A stretch of 64,000 nucleotides of DNA from Ammoniphilus oxalaticus (GCF_003609605.1 NZ_MCHY01000008.1:744001-808000), one strand, 5' to 3'. Shown: positions 53,739 to 63,501, numbered from the stretch's first letter. Translations and numbers: made by a program. The notes: generated from the letters alone by a model not told the origin.

Positions 53739-56147
53739 GTGGACTTGTTACATCTGGTGATCATGGCCCCCTTTATTTACGCGGGCTTTGTCCCATTTTT
53801 GTACAAAGAGGGGAGGCAAATCCATACAGGTTGGCTCGTGGTGATGTTGCCAATTGTGTTGTTTTCAACTTTTGCGCGGATGATTCCGACGATAGCGAAT
53901 GGGGAGACGGTCCAAAAAGACCTTGCTTGGATTCCTTCATTAGGGATTAATTTCACCGTATACGTTGATGGACTGGCCTTGTTGTTCAGTTTGCTCATTA
54001 CAGGGATCGGCGCTTTGGTTGTGCTCTATTCTATTTATTATTTATCAAAAGAGACCGAAGCGCTCGATTATTTCTATGTTTATTTGCTGCTGTTTATGGG
54101 GTCGATGCTCGGTGTTGTTTTATCCGATAATTTGGGTGTCATGTATGTGTTTTGGGAATTAACGAGCATGGCTTCCTTCTTGCTCATTGCGTTTTGGCAT
54201 GATCGGGAAAAATCGCGCTATGGGGCCCAAAAATCGTTATTGATTACCGTCTTCGGCGGCTTTTCGATGTTGGCTGGGATCGTCCTTTTACAACAAATCA
54301 CGGGTACGTTTAGTGTTCGTGAAATCATCGGGCAAGGGGACTCCATCACAACACACGCGATGTTCCTGCCCGCGATGGTGTTGCTGTTAATCGGAGCCTT
54401 TACGAAATCGGCCCAGTTTCCGTTCCATATTTGGTTGCCGGACGCGATGGAAGCCCCAACACCGGTGAGCGCTTATTTGCACTCGGCGACGATGGTCAAA
54501 GCCGGAATCTACCTCGTCGCTCGGCTTAGTCCTATCTTCGCGGGACAGGCAGTTTGGTTTTGGCTCGTCGCTGGGTTCGGAATCGCGACCCTGTTTTGGG
54601 GATCATTCAATGCGGTCAAGCAAACGGATTTAAAAGCAATTCTCGCTTTTTCCACGATCAGCCAATTAGGCCTGATCATGTGCTTGCTCGGACTTGGCTC
54701 AGCCGCTGTCTACTTCGGTCTAGAGGGGAATAACGTTCTTTATACAACAGCGACGTTGGCCGCTGTCTTTCATCTGATTAACCATGCCACGTTTAAAGGG
54801 AGTTTGTTTATGATCGTCGGTATTATCGACCACGAAACAGGCACGCGCGATATTCGTCAGCTCGGAGGATTGATGAGCCTGATGCCGATTACGTTCACGA
54901 TTGCCTTGCTCGGCGCCGCTTCGATGGCAGGGTTGCCGCCCTTAAACGGCTTTTTGAGTAAAGAGATGTTTTTTACGGGTGTGCTCGAGGCCAGTCAGCT
55001 CTCGTTGTTTAACATGCAAACGTGGGGCATTTTGTTCCCAGTTTTGGCCTGGCTCGGCAGTGTGTTCACTTTTGTGTATTGCGCGATCCTCGTGTTTAAA
55101 ACATTCAGGGGAAAATTCCAGCCTGATAAATTAGAAAAGACGCCGCGGGAAGCGCCGTTTGGGATGTTGCTGGCCCCGCTCATTTTGGTCGCTCTCGTCG
55201 TCATTTTTGGATTGTTCCCTAATATGCTGGCATCCAGCTTGATCGGGCCCGCGCTGGCTTCCATTTTGCCGCAATTGCTTTCGCCTGGTGAAATTTTTGA
55301 GGCGCAACTTTCGCTTTGGCACGGCTTCACTCCTGAATTGTGGATGACCATCGGTGTAATCGCCGTTGGAACGTTGTTGTATTTGAGCTTGCCAAAGTGG
55401 ATTGGCTTGTATCGCCTGTTTCCCCAAAAGCTCGCGCTGAACCAAGCCTATGATCAAATGTTAATCGGATTGGAACGACGCGCGAATCAGGTGATGCGGC
55501 TACACATGACAGGGCTCGTTCGCGATTATTTGGTGTACATCTTTGGGTTTGTGATCATCATCGTGGGGTCCACCTTGTTCTTGTCAAACGGGTTTGTGTT
55601 TGAAACAGACCACGCGGCGCCAATTGGGGTGTATGAGGCGGTGTTAGCGGTCGTGATGGTGATTGCCGCTTGCGTTGTTATTTTCTCGAAAACACGGTTG
55701 ACCGCGATTTTAGCGACAGGTTCGGTCGGATACATGATGGCTTTGTTCTTCGTACTCTTTCGGGCCCCGGATTTGGCTTTAACGCAATTGATCGTGGAAA
55801 CGGTTTCGGTCGCTTTGTTTTTACTCTGCTTTTTCCATTTGCCTAAACTTAAAAAAGAGGGATCGTCACTGTCATTTAAACTGACCAATCTGCTCATCTC
55901 GCTTGGTGTGGGACTCGTTGTGACGCTCGTCGCGTTCGCTTCGTTTGGGACAAACGGGTTCGAGCCGATTTCTACACATTTTTTGGAAACCAGTTATAAG
56001 GAAGCGGGCGGGCTGAACGTCGTCAACGTGATTCTCGTCGATTTTAGGGGATTCGATACGTTGTTTGAAATCGTCGTGTTGGGGATGGCGGCGCTCGGGG
56101 TGTATGTGTTGATTAAGCTGCGGCTGGCAAAGGGGGATGAACCATGA
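53739..56147 (+). CDS. mrpA: Mrp sodium/proton antiporter subunit A
   Basis: The largest proton-pumping-like subunit of the Mrp complex, needed for sodium and alkali tolerance. The 802-residue protein begins MDLLHLVIMAPFIYAGF (GTG at 53739 behind GGGGAGGGA). It has family stretches KSAQFPFHIWLPDAMEAPTPVSAYLHSATMVKAGIYL and INHATFKGSLFM, and continues to the MrpA-specific C-terminal domain (LALTQLIVETVSVALFLLCFFHLP, VNVILVDFRGFDT). It is full length. Confidence 0.95.
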   Translation: MDLLHLVIMAPFIYAGFVPFLYKEGRQIHTGWLVVMLPIVLFSTFARMIPTIANGETVQKDLAWIPSLGINFTVYVDGLALLFSLLITGIGALVVLYSIYYLSKETEALDYFYVYLLLFMGSMLGVVLSDNLGVMYVFWELTSMASFLLIAFWHDREKSRYGAQKSLLITVFGGFSMLAGIVLLQQITGTFSVREIIGQGDSITTHAMFLPAMVLLLIGAFTKSAQFPFHIWLPDAMEAPTPVSAYLHSATMVKAGIYLVARLSPIFAGQAVWFWLVAGFGIATLFWGSFNAVKQTDLKAILAFSTISQLGLIMCLLGLGSAAVYFGLEGNNVLYTTATLAAVFHLINHATFKGSLFMIVGIIDHETGTRDIRQLGGLMSLMPITFTIALLGAASMAGLPPLNGFLSKEMFFTGVLEASQLSLFNMQTWGILFPVLAWLGSVFTFVYCAILVFKTFRGKFQPDKLEKTPREAPFGMLLAPLILVALVVIFGLFPNMLASSLIGPALASILPQLLSPGEIFEAQLSLWHGFTPELWMTIGVIAVGTLLYLSLPKWIGLYRLFPQKLALNQAYDQMLIGLERRANQVMRLHMTGLVRDYLVYIFGFVIIIVGSTLFLSNGFVFETDHAAPIGVYEAVLAVVMVIAACVVIFSKTRLTAILATGSVGYMMALFFVLFRAPDLALTQLIVETVSVALFLLCFFHLPKLKKEGSSLSFKLTNLLISLGVGLVVTLVAFASFGTNGFEPISTHFLETSYKEAGGLNVVNVILVDFRGFDTLFEIVVLGMAALGVYVLIKLRLAKGDEP

Positions 56148-56569
56148 AGGTGAACGATGTTATTTTACAAACGTATACGAAAGCGGTCGCTTTTATCATC
56201 CTTATTTTCTCCCTTTACTTGTTCTTGGCGGGACACAATCAACCAGGGGGCGGGTTTATCGGGGGCTTAATGACCAGCGCGGCGCTCGTTCTACTTTATA
56301 TTGCGTTTGATATGAAAACGGTTGACAACATGATTCCCATCGATTTTAGAAAAATGGTTGCGCTCGGCTTGACGATTGCCGTTTTTACAGGATTCGGTTC
56401 GTTTATTTTTCAAGTTCCGTTCTTAACCCATTCATTCGGCTACTTCCGCTTGCCGCTATTAGGCGAGACCGAGTTGGCGACGGCGGTGATGTTCGATCTT
56501 GGAGTTTATCTGACGGTGGTGGGGGGAACGATGACGATTATGTTGGCTATTGCGGAGGATGATGATTAA
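56144..56569 (+). CDS. mrpB: Mrp antiporter subunit B
   Basis: A 141-residue four-span subunit with AGHNQPGGGFIGGLMTSAALVLLYIAFD, the MrpB signature. Its ATG overlaps the mrpA stop by four bases. Confidence 0.95.
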   Translation: MKVNDVILQTYTKAVAFIILIFSLYLFLAGHNQPGGGFIGGLMTSAALVLLYIAFDMKTVDNMIPIDFRKMVALGLTIAVFTGFGSFIFQVPFLTHSFGYFRLPLLGETELATAVMFDLGVYLTVVGGTMTIMLAIAEDDD

Positions 56570-56574
56570 CCGAG

Positions 56575-56913
56575 ATGGAATTATTAATGTCAGTCGCGAT
56601 CGGAATCTTATTTTCGGTCGGTACTTACCTCATTTTAAGTCGGAGTATTTTGCGGATTATTTTAGGAACAGGGATTATGAGTCACGGTTCTCACCTGTTG
56701 ATTTTAACGATGGGCGGATTAAAAAGAGGGGCGGCCCCGTTGCTAAGCGAACAGGCGACGGTGTTTACCGACCCGCTCCCGCAAGCGTTGATTTTGACAT
56801 CGATCGTGATCAGTTTTGGCGTAACGGGATTTTTCTTTGTATTGGCTTATCGTTCTTATCGGGAACTTGGAACCGATGATATGGACGAATTGAGGGGGGA
56901 AGAACATGAATAA
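56575..56913 (+). CDS. mrpC: Mrp antiporter subunit C
   Basis: A NuoK-like three-span subunit of 112 residues with ILRIILGTGIMSHGSHLLILTMGGLKRGAAP and ADPLPQALILTSIVISFG-type sequence (here TDPLPQALILTSIVISFG). It starts five bases after mrpB and its end overlaps mrpD by eight bases. Confidence 0.95.
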   Translation: MELLMSVAIGILFSVGTYLILSRSILRIILGTGIMSHGSHLLILTMGGLKRGAAPLLSEQATVFTDPLPQALILTSIVISFGVTGFFFVLAYRSYRELGTDDMDELRGEEHE

Positions 56914-58396
56914 CCTCGTTGTGATGCCAATCGTTCTTCCCTTGCTGACGGGAGCGGTCCTTATCTTTTTTCGGGAACAAATCATTGTCCAGCGTTTTCT
57001 CAGTCTCGTTTCAGTTGTAGTATTAATCGTGATTTCCTTTTTATTGATGCAACAGGTCAAACAGGAGGGGATTCAAACGCTATACGCGGGCGGTTGGCTC
57101 CCGCCGTTTGGGATTGCGCTCGTTGCCGATATGTTCGCGATGCTGCTCGTGTTAACGACCGCAATCGTCGCTTTATGCTGTTTATGGTTTTCGTTTCGCT
57201 CAATTGGAAACCCGCGCGAGCGCTATTATTTTTATCCGCTTTTTCAATTTTTGCTGACGGGGGTGTGCGGCTCCTTTTTAACGGGCGATATTTTTAATTT
57301 GTTTGTTTTTTTTGAAGTGATGCTGATGGCTTCTTACGTATTGATTGCGCACGGCGGGACGAACATCCAGCTTCGGGAGACAATGAAATACATTTTGATC
57401 AACTCGGTGTCATCGACGCTATTCGTGTGCGCCCTCGCCTATTTATATTCGGTGTTAGGGACGTTGAATATGGCGGATCTGTCGCTGCGTGTGGCGGAAG
57501 CGGGGCAACAAGGGATCTTGAACGTGATCGCGGTGTTGTTTTTAATCGTGTTCAGTTTAAAAGCGGGTTTGTTTTTGTACTTTTGGTTACCAGGTTCATA
57601 CAGCGCCCCGCCGACGGCGATTGCCGCTGTGTTTGCCGCGTTGCTGACCAAAGTTGGGATCTATGCCTTGTTTCGAACGTTTACGCTTATTTTTTATCAT
57701 GACCCTGGCTTTACGCATCAGCTGATCGCTTGGATGGCGGCCCTGACGATGATTGCGGGCGCGATCGGGGCGATCGCTTATCAGGATGTGAAGCAAATCC
57801 TCGTTTACAACGTGGTCATTGCGGTTGGGTTCATCGTGTTTGGCTTGGCGGCGATGACGTCCGCTTCCTTGCAAGGAGCCATTTTCTATTTGTTGCACGA
57901 CATGATCATTAAAGCGGCATTGTTTTTGCTCGGAGGAGCGGTGATCGGGATCGCGGGCACGAGTCAATTGAAGCGAATGGGCGGTTTAATCAGACGTCAT
58001 CCGTTGTTAGGCTGGCTATTTTTCCTCGCGGCGATTGCTTTAGCGGGTGTGCCCCCATTGAGCGGGTTTATCGGCAAGTTGCAACTCGTTCAAGGCGGTA
58101 TCCAAGCGCAAATGTATGGGATTGTCGGGATTAGTTTAGTGTCCAGTTTGTTTGTCCTCTATTCGGTTATGAAAATCTTCATGAACAGTTTTTGGGGAGA
58201 AACGGGTGAGAGTCCGATTGGGGGTGAGTCACAAGGGGGCGGCGCTTTAAAAGGGCTGTTGGCGCCGTGCGCGGTGTTGATTGGACTGTCCGTCGTGATG
58301 GGGCTCGGCGTAGAGTGGATGATTCCGTACATTGAAGCGGCCGCTGGGACGTTGCTGGACCCGTATATCTATATCGATGCGGTGTTAAAGGAGTAG
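56906..58396 (+). CDS. mrpD: Mrp antiporter subunit D
   Basis: The second NuoL/M/N-like subunit, 496 residues and about 14 spans. Visible family parts are LTGDIFNLFVFFEVMLMASYVLI, LKAGLFLYFWLPGSYSAPPTAIAAVFAALLTKVGIYAL and HDMIIKAALFLLGGAVIG, followed by GVPPLSGFIGKLQLV. Confidence 0.95.
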   Translation: MNNLVVMPIVLPLLTGAVLIFFREQIIVQRFLSLVSVVVLIVISFLLMQQVKQEGIQTLYAGGWLPPFGIALVADMFAMLLVLTTAIVALCCLWFSFRSIGNPRERYYFYPLFQFLLTGVCGSFLTGDIFNLFVFFEVMLMASYVLIAHGGTNIQLRETMKYILINSVSSTLFVCALAYLYSVLGTLNMADLSLRVAEAGQQGILNVIAVLFLIVFSLKAGLFLYFWLPGSYSAPPTAIAAVFAALLTKVGIYALFRTFTLIFYHDPGFTHQLIAWMAALTMIAGAIGAIAYQDVKQILVYNVVIAVGFIVFGLAAMTSASLQGAIFYLLHDMIIKAALFLLGGAVIGIAGTSQLKRMGGLIRRHPLLGWLFFLAAIALAGVPPLSGFIGKLQLVQGGIQAQMYGIVGISLVSSLFVLYSVMKIFMNSFWGETGESPIGGESQGGGALKGLLAPCAVLIGLSVVMGLGVEWMIPYIEAAAGTLLDPYIYIDAVLKE

Positions 58397-58402
58397 ATTA
58401 GC

Positions 58403-58879
58403 ATGGCCCTACAAATATTACTTAACTTTTCGTTAGCTTTTGTGTGGATGTTTCTCAACGACGATTGGAGCCCGACTGCCATGATCATTGGCTTTTTGCT
58501 CGGGTTAGGCATGATGTACATTTTTCGTCGCTTCTTTAAAGGGGGCTTTTACTTTCGAAAAGTGATTGCGGTGATGAAGCTGTTGTTGATTTTCATGCGA
58601 GAACTCGTTTTATCGACGTGGAGTGTGATTAAAGTGGTATTGAGTCCCAAGATGGATTTGCGTCCTGGCATCTTTGCCTTGCCGACCCAATTAAAAAGCG
58701 ATGTCGAAATTACGTTGTTGGCGAGTCTTATCACATTGACGCCGGGCACGCTAACTTTAAAAGTATCGGACGATGGACAAACTCTTTACATTCATGCGAT
58801 GGATCTATCGGATCGGGACGAGGCGATCGCCCAAATTCAGAACACGTTTGAAAAAGCGATTATGGAGGTGACCCGCTAA
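58403..58879 (+). CDS. mrpE: Mrp antiporter subunit E
   Basis: A 158-residue subunit with three spans at the start and a soluble C-terminal domain (LKSDVEITLLASLITLTPGTLTLKVSDDGQTLYIHAMD), typical of MrpE. It lies six bases after mrpD, and its stop overlaps the mrpF start by one base. Confidence 0.95.
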   Translation: MALQILLNFSLAFVWMFLNDDWSPTAMIIGFLLGLGMMYIFRRFFKGGFYFRKVIAVMKLLLIFMRELVLSTWSVIKVVLSPKMDLRPGIFALPTQLKSDVEITLLASLITLTPGTLTLKVSDDGQTLYIHAMDLSDRDEAIAQIQNTFEKAIMEVTR

Positions 58880-59163
58880 TGTTTGCGTTATGTGTCAATA
58901 TTGCGTTGGCGCTCATTTCTATTTCCGTTTTAGCTGTGTCGTATCGGGTGTTCATCGGTCCGTCCGTGCCTGATCGGGTAATTGCCCTCGATTCGATCGG
59001 AATTAATGTTGTCTGTTTCGTTGCCATCCTGTCGATTAAATTTGATACCCACGCTTTTTTGGATACAATTTTGCTGATTGGGATTCTGTCATTTATCGGC
59101 ACGACTTCCTTCGCCAAATTTTTAGAAAGAGGAGAGGTGATTGTGTATGATCGCCATCGCTAA
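58879..59163 (+). CDS. mrpF: Mrp antiporter subunit F
   Basis: A 94-residue three-span subunit with [30 protein letters not shown], the MrpF signature. It overlaps mrpG by 17 bases when the ATG at 59147 is used. Confidence 0.94.
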   Translation: MFALCVNIALALISISVLAVSYRVFIGPSVPDRVIALDSIGINVVCFVAILSIKFDTHAFLDTILLIGILSFIGTTSFAKFLERGEVIVYDRHR

Positions 59164-59524
59164 AGGGATCGTTGCGCTGTTGCTCCTGATTGGGGCGGCG
59201 CTCTGTTTGTTATCGACACTCGGATTGTTGCGCTTGCCTGATGTTTACAATCGTTCCCATGCTGCTTCGAAAGCGGCGACACTTGGGACGATGAGTGTCC
59301 TGTTTGGCGTGTTTATCTACTATTGGGCGGTCGACGGCGTGTTAAGCGCCAAAGTGTTGCTCGGCATCTTGTTTATCTTTGTTACACTGCCAATCGGGGG
59401 CCACCTCGTTAGCCGCGCCGCTTATTATACCGGCGTTCCTCTTTGGGAAGGCACCGTCGAAGATGATTTGGCGATCGATGATCTGAAACAAGCGGAGGCG
59501 AGGGGGGAGGCTGGTGGTTCGTAG
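59147..59524 (+). CDS. mrpG: Mrp antiporter subunit G
   Basis: The last subunit of the complex, about 125 residues and three spans, with [28 protein letters not shown] typical of MrpG. I chose ATG 59147, placed after GAGGAGAGGTG, over the GTG two codons before. The acidic tail ([20 protein letters not shown]) is usual for the subunit. Confidence 0.93.
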   Translation: MIAIAKGIVALLLLIGAALCLLSTLGLLRLPDVYNRSHAASKAATLGTMSVLFGVFIYYWAVDGVLSAKVLLGILFIFVTLPIGGHLVSRAAYYTGVPLWEGTVEDDLAIDDLKQAEARGEAGGS

Positions 59525-59588
59525 GCGGGGAGAAAGGTTAGTGGGCGGGCGAACATCTGGTTGTAGGGCAGTAGATTGAACGGGTGAT

Positions 59589-59738
59589 TTATGGCGCAAA
59601 ATTGATCTGCGGAAATATACTGAATAAAAATATTAGTAGAATGAAAATGGAGATATAAAAAAGTAGATTGCTTTCCGACTTCATGATTGCGATTACAAAA
59701 ATAACAACTGCAACCATAATACTCCAAGTGTTTATCAA
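59589..59738 (-). CDS. Small two-span membrane protein
   Basis: A 49-residue product from a TTG behind AAGGGGTGAAG. Nearly all of it is hydrophobic: IMVAVVIFVIAIM, a short SESN loop and LLFYISIFILLIFLFSIFPQ. This looks like a small membrane protein or type I toxin-like peptide. A longer frame overlapping here on the same strand (59425-59727) has no such character and runs into mrpG. Function unknown. Confidence 0.5.
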   Translation of the reverse strand: MINTWSIMVAVVIFVIAIMKSESNLLFYISIFILLIFLFSIFPQINFAP

Positions 59739-59916
59739 TTAAATCTTCACCCCTTTTTATGAAGTTAGATTCAGTTTAACTCGGCATTTAAAGCAAAAAA
59801 AGTACTAACTTTTTTTGGTACCAATTTCCGCTGGATCAACGACCTGTAAAATTTATTCAAGATAAAGGTGTGCTGTAATTGGTTTGCTTGGTAACGGGGT
59901 TCCGCATGGCAGTCGG

Positions 59917-59958
59917 GCTCAAAATCTCGTCAGATCAATGCTCATGACGTGTTTGAGC
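59917..59958. other. Two-tier structured hairpin in a gene-free stretch
   Basis: GCTCAAA (59917-59923) pairs with TTTGAGC (59952-59958). Inside, CGTCA (59928-59932) pairs with TGACG (59945-59949). The two stems are separated by small symmetrical gaps, as in a folded RNA. A further perfect hairpin AGGAAACG-TT-CGTTTCCT lies at 60028-60045. The stretch 59739-60117 has no gene that I can support. Confidence 0.4.
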
Positions 59959-60117
59959 TCGGAATTTCGTTGTTCGCTTGGTGATGCTCACCTTGCGGAG
60001 CAATGAAGGAGAAGAACGAAGAAGGAAAGGAAACGTTCGTTTCCTGGGGATTGAAATTAGAGGATGAAGACCTTGTCTTGTGAGTAATCCCATCCGAAGG
60101 GCCATCATCGGGAATGA

Positions 60118-60715
60118 GCCCTTTGTAGTGGTCTCAACTCCCGTTAGAGCGGCTGCTCTCCTCATTTCGCTGCATCGCTCCCTCCTGTAACGGCCTCATC
60201 TCCCGCTGCATCGGGATTATTTCGGATCCGCCCTCTGTAGCGGTCTCAACTCCCGTTAGAGCGGTTGTCCCCCTCAAATTCTGCCCCGCACTCTCCTGTA
60301 ACGGCCTCATCTCCCGCTGCATCGCGATTATCTCGGATCCGCCCTTTGTAGTGGTCTCAACTCCCGTTAGAGCGGCTGTTCCCCTCATTTGCTGCATCGC
60401 TCTCTCCTGTAACGGCCTCATCTCCCGCTGCATCGCGATTAATTCGGATCCGCCCTCTGTAGCAGTCTCAGCTCCCGTTAGAGCGGTTGTCCCCCTCATT
60501 CGCTGCATCGCTCTCTCCTGTAACGGCCTCATCTCCCGCTACATCGCGATTAATTCGGATCCGCCCTTTGTAGTGGTCGCAACTCCCGTTAGAGCGGCTG
60601 CTTTCCTCAATTCGCTGCATCGCTCCCTCCTGTAACGGCCTCATCTCCCGCTGCATCGGGATTAATTCGGATCCGCCCTTTGTAGTGGTCTCAACTCCCG
60701 TTAGAGCGGCTGCTC
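60118..60715 (+). repeat. Tandem array of a ~111-base composite repeat, six A cores and five B cores
   Basis: The core GTAGTGG-TCTCAACTC-CCGTTAG (A) recurs at 60136, 60248, 60359, 60470, 60581 and 60693 (position of AACTCC or equivalent), spacing 111-112 bases. A second, weaker core GTAACGG-CCTCATCTC-CCGCTGC (B) lies about 62 bases after each A and about 50 before the next. The spacers include TTCGGATCCGCC and CTGCATCGCTC. The period of 111 is 37 codons, which keeps open frames alive on the minus strand; these frames are probably not genes. Confidence 0.9.
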
Positions 60716-60883
60716 CCCGAACATTGGCGCCACGTCCCTCATTTCCCAAAAATCACCCCTCCCGACTCCTCCCAACTCCTTCCCAACCTCCTTATTTTTA
60801 GAAGATTCGTTTCCTTTTAAATAGAGGGCCGCATCTGTTATGATAGAGTGTAGACTAACTTTAATAGATAGGGATGACCGACT

Positions 60884-61798
60884 TTGAGCAGACAAAAATC
60901 AATCTGGATTTTCTCTTTTGGGGCGGCGTGTTTTGGGTTTACGCCTATTTTTTCCAAGCTTGGCTTTTTAGCGGGGTGTTCGCTGGGGCAAATCATCGGC
61001 TCGCAGATGCTGTTGTCGACACTCATTTTGTGGATGCTTACATTACTTAGAAAGCCAGATTGGCGTCGGTTAACGAAATTAGCGGTCGTTAAGCTGATGG
61101 CGTCTGGCACGTTATCAGGTCTGACAGGTGTGTTTTATTATGCTTCTTTGCAATATTTACCTGCTTCGCTTGCGATTATTCTACTCTTCCAATTCGTTTG
61201 GATCGGAATTTTCTATGAATGGATTTTCGATCGCCGCGTTCCGACGAAACTCACTTTTCTATCCCTCATTCTCACGTTATTCGGTGTCGTGTTAGCGGCG
61301 AATATGCTCGGCGGCGAATTTAAGAGTTTATCTGTAAAAGGACTCGTTTTTGGACTTATTTCTGGTTTTACTTATGCGGGTTTTATCTATGTTAATGGAA
61401 AAGTGGCGCCCGAGGTTGATCCGATTATGCGGACGACATTCATGATTTCAGGTTCGCTCATCATGGCGATCGTCATTTTCCCTTCGATGTTTGTGACAAC
61501 GGAGATGATTAAAAGTTCGGTCTGGCTGTACAGCTCAGGAACGGCATTGTTCGGCTCGATCATTCCACCGCTGCTTTTCTCGATCAGCGCCCCACACTTG
61601 CCCAGCGGAATTAGCACCATTTTGGGCTCGCTGGAATTGCCTGTCGCTGTCGTGATGGCAAAACTTATTTTTGCTGAACCGATCGGTCTCTTGCAGTGGC
61701 TTGGGATTTTACTGATTCTATTTTCGATTTCACTAGACCAATTAAAAACGTGGTTCAATGGGCGTAATCGGGCTGGACCGACTAGACAAATTCAATAG
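60884..61798 (+). CDS. EamA/DMT family transporter
   Basis: A ten-span carrier of the drug/metabolite transporter superfamily, 304 residues, made of two EamA halves: FGFTPIFSKLGFLAGCSLGQIIGSQMLLSTLILWML and LSVKGLVFGLISGFTYAGFIYVNGKV, with the second half ending in TILGSLELPVAVVMAKLIFAEPIGLLQWLGILLI. TTG start behind an AGGGATGA site. Substrate unknown. The NUDIX gene follows 17 bases later. Confidence 0.85.
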   Translation: MSRQKSIWIFSFGAACFGFTPIFSKLGFLAGCSLGQIIGSQMLLSTLILWMLTLLRKPDWRRLTKLAVVKLMASGTLSGLTGVFYYASLQYLPASLAIILLFQFVWIGIFYEWIFDRRVPTKLTFLSLILTLFGVVLAANMLGGEFKSLSVKGLVFGLISGFTYAGFIYVNGKVAPEVDPIMRTTFMISGSLIMAIVIFPSMFVTTEMIKSSVWLYSSGTALFGSIIPPLLFSISAPHLPSGISTILGSLELPVAVVMAKLIFAEPIGLLQWLGILLILFSISLDQLKTWFNGRNRAGPTRQIQ

Positions 61799-61815
61799 GG
61801 TGAGGAGACAATGAG

Positions 61816-62325
61816 ATGAAGATACCTTTACGTTACGATTTTTGTCCGAAATGCGGCGGTAAACTTTACGCGGAGACGATCGAGCAGCAAGATCAGCCGC
61901 GTTGTAGTCAGTGTCAATTTATTTTCTATCAAAATCCGGTCGTCGGTGTCGCGGGCATTCTTTTAAAGGATGGAAAAGTGTTGCTCGGCAAACGGAATAA
62001 TTCCTATCAAGGTTTGTGGTGTTTGCCCTGTGGATATGTGGAATGGAAAGAAGATGTGGAAGAAGCGTGCAAACGAGAGTTTGAAGAAGAAACGGGGCTG
62101 CGTGTGGAGCTGGAACGGGTGTATGCGGTCCACTCCAACTTTCACAATCCACAGCAACATACGGTCGGGATCTGGTATTTAATGAAAGAAATGGGGGGAC
62201 AGTTGGCTGCCGATGATGATTTGGAACAGGTGGATTTTTTTAGCTATCAGCAATTGCCAGAACTTGCTTTTCCAACGGATCGAAAAGTACTGGATCAGCT
62301 AGCGGCAGACGGACTGCTGAAATAG
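61816..62325 (+). CDS. NUDIX hydrolase with N-terminal zinc ribbon
   Basis: A diphosphate hydrolase of 169 residues, expected to cleave nucleotide-like substrates such as NADH or ADP-ribose derivatives. A zinc ribbon (Cys10, Cys13, Cys30, Cys33) precedes the catalytic domain. The NUDIX box GYVEWKEDVEEACKREFEEE-TGL (73-95) matches Gx5Ex7REUxEExGU exactly. The second ATG (61816) has GTGAGGAGAC upstream at proper distance. Zinc ribbons of this kind are found in NudC-like and some Bacillus NUDIX proteins. Confidence 0.92.
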   Translation: MKIPLRYDFCPKCGGKLYAETIEQQDQPRCSQCQFIFYQNPVVGVAGILLKDGKVLLGKRNNSYQGLWCLPCGYVEWKEDVEEACKREFEEETGLRVELERVYAVHSNFHNPQQHTVGIWYLMKEMGGQLAADDDLEQVDFFSYQQLPELAFPTDRKVLDQLAADGLLK

Positions 62326-62340
62326 AAAAAGGGGGAAACG

Positions 62341-63501
62341 ATGAAGATTTTTCATACGGCCGATTGGCACTTAGGGAAACTGGTCAAGGAAGTGTACATG
62401 ACGGAAGATCAGCGTTACGTGTTGGATCAATTTGTGAGCGCGGCTCGCGAGGAAAAACCAGACGTGATTATTATCGCGGGAGATTTATACGACCGCTCAG
62501 TCCCGCCGCATGATGCGGTCGCTTTGTTTCACGATATTTTAACCGAGCTCGTTGTTAAGTTGAAGATCCCGGTGTTGGCGATCGCGGGTAATCATGATAG
62601 CCCTGAACGAATCCATTTTGCCCATTCGATTATGGAAAAACAAGGCTTGCATATGCGCGGAAAAATCACGACGGAAATGCAACCGATTGTACTGGACGAT
62701 GAGCATGGTCCGGTTCATTTTCATCTTGTTCCTTTTGCCGATCCAGGGCAAGTTCGCCACCTTTTCGATGAAGCAGAGGGACCGATTCGGACACACGACG
62801 ATGCGATGCGAGCGATTATCGGGCGGCTGAAACAAACGATGGATCCGACGGCCCGTCACGTGTTTGTCGGTCATGCCTTTGTGACGCCGACAGGCGGGCA
62901 AGGAGAACACATTTGCGATTCAGAGCGACCACTATCGATCGGTGGAGCGGATACGGTTAGCGCGGAATATTTCGCCGACTTTCATTACACGGCTCTCGGT
63001 CATTTGCATCAGGCGCATTATGTTCGCAATGAAACGATTCAATATGCGGGTTCGCCTTTGAAATATTCGATTAGCGAAGAAAACCATCGCAAAGGTTTTC
63101 ACATCGTGCATCTCGATCAAACGGGACAGATTGAGGTCGAGCGAAGGATGTTGCAGCCGCGTCGCGATCTGCGGACGGTCACAGCGACCATTGACGAGTT
63201 GAAGGAACATCCGCGTTCCGATGATTACGTGTTCGTGTCGTTATTGGATGAACAAGTCGTGTTGTTCCCGATGGAACAAATTCGAGCGGTCTATCCGAAT
63301 GCGATGCATGTCAGTCGGGCCGTGACACACCTTCCAAGCGCATCGACAACATCATCTGTTGAGCGAAAAAATATGGATCCCTTTACGTTATTCCAATCGT
63401 TCGCGGAAGAAATGATCGGAAAAGAACCGCCCGCAGAAATGGAAGAGTTATTCAAGGAAATTTTACAAGAAGTATGGAAGGAAGAGGAGGAGCGCGCATG
63501 A
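62341..63501 (+). CDS. sbcD: Exonuclease SbcCD, nuclease subunit SbcD
   Basis: The Mre11-type nuclease of the SbcCD complex, which trims hairpins and blocked DNA ends. The 386 residues have the metallophosphatase motifs HTADWHLGK, AGDLYDR, AGNHDSPERI, GHAF and LGHLHQAHYV in order. ATG behind AAGGGGG. It is followed by sbcC with a four-base overlap. Together with addAB this region covers double-strand end repair. Confidence 0.95.
   Translation: MKIFHTADWHLGKLVKEVYMTEDQRYVLDQFVSAAREEKPDVIIIAGDLYDRSVPPHDAVALFHDILTELVVKLKIPVLAIAGNHDSPERIHFAHSIMEKQGLHMRGKITTEMQPIVLDDEHGPVHFHLVPFADPGQVRHLFDEAEGPIRTHDDAMRAIIGRLKQTMDPTARHVFVGHAFVTPTGGQGEHICDSERPLSIGGADTVSAEYFADFHYTALGHLHQAHYVRNETIQYAGSPLKYSISEENHRKGFHIVHLDQTGQIEVERRMLQPRRDLRTVTATIDELKEHPRSDDYVFVSLLDEQVVLFPMEQIRAVYPNAMHVSRAVTHLPSASTTSSVERKNMDPFTLFQSFAEEMIGKEPPAEMEELFKEILQEVWKEEEERA

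Noticed and set aside
59425-59727. 100-codon minus-strand frame overlapping the end of mrpG
   Set aside because: It overlaps mrpG and has no protein-like pattern; the 49-codon membrane frame in another register is better supported.
60134-60749. Minus-strand open frames encoding 37-residue repeats
   Set aside because: They follow from the 111-base repeat period (a multiple of three), lack ribosome sites, and are broken where the period is 112.
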